64,000 bases of DNA from Daedaleopsis sinensis (taxonomy: Eukaryota; Basidiomycota; Agaricomycetes; Polyporales; Polyporaceae), in NCBI GenBank assembly GCA_033807695.1, contig CM066305.1, forward strand, positions 1,860,001-1,924,000. The letters are read 5' to 3'. Both the position numbers and the translations under genes were made by a program. This document shows, one piece after another, positions 63,084 through 64,000 of this stretch; positions within the stretch are counted from its first letter, which is position 1, and every line of letters begins with the position of its first letter. Under the pieces are notes generated by a model, which saw nothing but the letters and a program-made list of their open reading frames with translations, did not search any database and was not told the DNA's origin.

Positions 63084-63708
63084 GAGGTGAGGGACGAGCC
63101 GTGTGTGCGAATTTGCGAGTATACCCATACCGACGATGATTGCGCCGCAGCGGGCCGTTTCGACGGCCAACTGGACTGTTGACATGGTCTAATCCGGTTG
63201 GGATGGCGAGGGGCGCAAGGTCAACGCCGTCCGTCTTGGTGCCGAGTCAGTGTCCATCCCGTGGAGAGCCTCACAGTCGCCTCGTTGCAAAGGGTGATTC
63301 GATTGACTGACCATTTCCCCACCGATTTATAACCGATTGCGAAGCCATCAGTATTTATATGTGCAGTATGTAGCCATTTCACTGTGCTCTGTTGTATTGC
63401 TATTGTGTGGTTACTGAAGGACAGGGAGACTCGGACTGTATACGTATGTACCTACTATCACCAAACTGCTGTTGTTGTACACCTGGCGTGCTCGTGTAGA
63501 GTTTCCCATGACCATACGTACCCTTCTGGTCCTAATGAATCACTGGATATGACCCTTTGTATTAGAGGGTTCAACGGTCAACGTTCAATGATGACTGAGA
63601 TCTAGCGCGTGATATTATGAACGGCGAGCGCGATCGAAAGGTACGGTACAGGGAAACCAAATGTCCGTCGTATGGTAGATCGAAACGAGTGAAAACATTT
63701 CATAGCGT
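63084..63708. other. Intergenic, right end
   Basis: A 625-base AT-rich spacer between convergent genes. No gene, repeat or RNA was recognised. Confidence 0.5.
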
Positions 63709-64000
63709 TCACGGCGGATACGGCACACGTCGTCGGACGTGCGACGGGTGCAGGTTCGGGTATCGCGGGATCAGGTCGTCGCGCGAGCGGAAGTACCGGT
63801 CCATCTCGGACGCGTCGAACTCCGCGTCCGAGCGCGGCAGCGGCGACCCTGGGGACGACGGCGCGCTCTCCTCGAGCGCCTCCTCCTCGTAGTCCCGGAA
63901 ACTCGACATGGGCGAGGCAGCAGACGCAGGCTCCTTGCCCTTGCCCTTGCCTTTGCTGTTGCCGCTGCCGCCGAGCCGGTGCAAACGCTTCCGCCGCGCG
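63709..64000 (-). CDS. C-terminal 96 residues of an unidentified gene, cut by the window edge
   Basis: Open minus-strand frame entering from the right edge and ending at a stop at 63709. It has a basic start (RRKRLHRLGG), a Lys/Gly repeat (NSKGKGKGKE), an acidic Ser-rich stretch (YEEEALEESAPSSPGSPLPR) and a final RYPNLHPSHVRRRVPYP. The residues are typical of a disordered tail; no domain is visible and the protein cannot be named. The strongly GC-rich third positions support it being coding. Confidence 0.55.
   Translation of the reverse strand, partial: ARRKRLHRLGGSGNSKGKGKGKEPASAASPMSSFRDYEEEALEESAPSSPGSPLPRSDAEFDASEMDRYFRSRDDLIPRYPNLHPSHVRRRVPYPP

Overview
The window is nuclear DNA of a filamentous basidiomycete, most likely an Agaricomycete (mushroom or polypore type). 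The evidence is: many short GT-AG introns (mostly 49-75 nt) in almost every gene, GC-rich third codon positions, CT-rich tracts just upstream of start codons, and gene families typical of these fungi (Tnp2/CACTA transposases, F-box-like multigene families, Ser/Pro-rich coiled-coil proteins, S28 secreted peptidases). There are no operons, CRISPR arrays or rRNA, and I recognised no tRNA. I rebuilt gene models by hand from splice signals. For every listed multi-exon gene except the transposase's first exons the exon lengths sum to a whole number of codons.

Layout. 1-4020: left-edge part of a CACTA-like DNA transposon (Tnp2 transposase, minus strand, intact where visible). 5007-5777: six-knuckle CCHC protein of the CNBP/Gis2/Byr3 type. 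5778-8824: gene-poor island. 8825-12957: COQ10 (minus) divergent from a Ser/Pro-rich coiled-coil protein. 12958-15661: second gene-poor island, with possible relic exons. 15662-19786: secreted S28 serine peptidase, then a 14-3-3 protein. 21123-27625: large KDM5/JARID1-type histone H3K4 demethylase. 28002-34053: CorA-type Mg2+ transporter (minus) divergent from the GPI inositol-deacylase Bst1/PGAP1. 34901-40124: Uds1-domain coiled-coil protein and a STIMATE/YPL162C-type vacuolar membrane protein. 40447-51693, all minus: F-box/LRR-like protein, PP1 inhibitor-2 (Glc8), UBE2O-type E2, and Sec18/NSF. 52280-55508: tandem pair of paralogous single-exon F-box-like proteins. 55946-57407: Mtd1-type methylenetetrahydrofolate dehydrogenase. 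57716-58649: ORMDL protein (minus), divergent from a virilizer-like protein (59046-63083). 63709-64000: C-terminal end of an unidentified minus-strand gene.

Most genes are housekeeping: membrane traffic (Sec18, Bst1), lipid homeostasis (ORM, GPI remodelling, CoQ), one-carbon metabolism, ubiquitin, chromatin and probably m6A RNA methylation. They do not form an evident pathway or cluster. The points most worth following are the intact-looking transposase with a likely GC-AG intron, a 9-nt microexon in the UBE2O-type gene, the tandem F-box-like pair, the virilizer-like gene, and two gene-poor islands with possible unrecognised exons. I did not find a convincing previously undescribed system.
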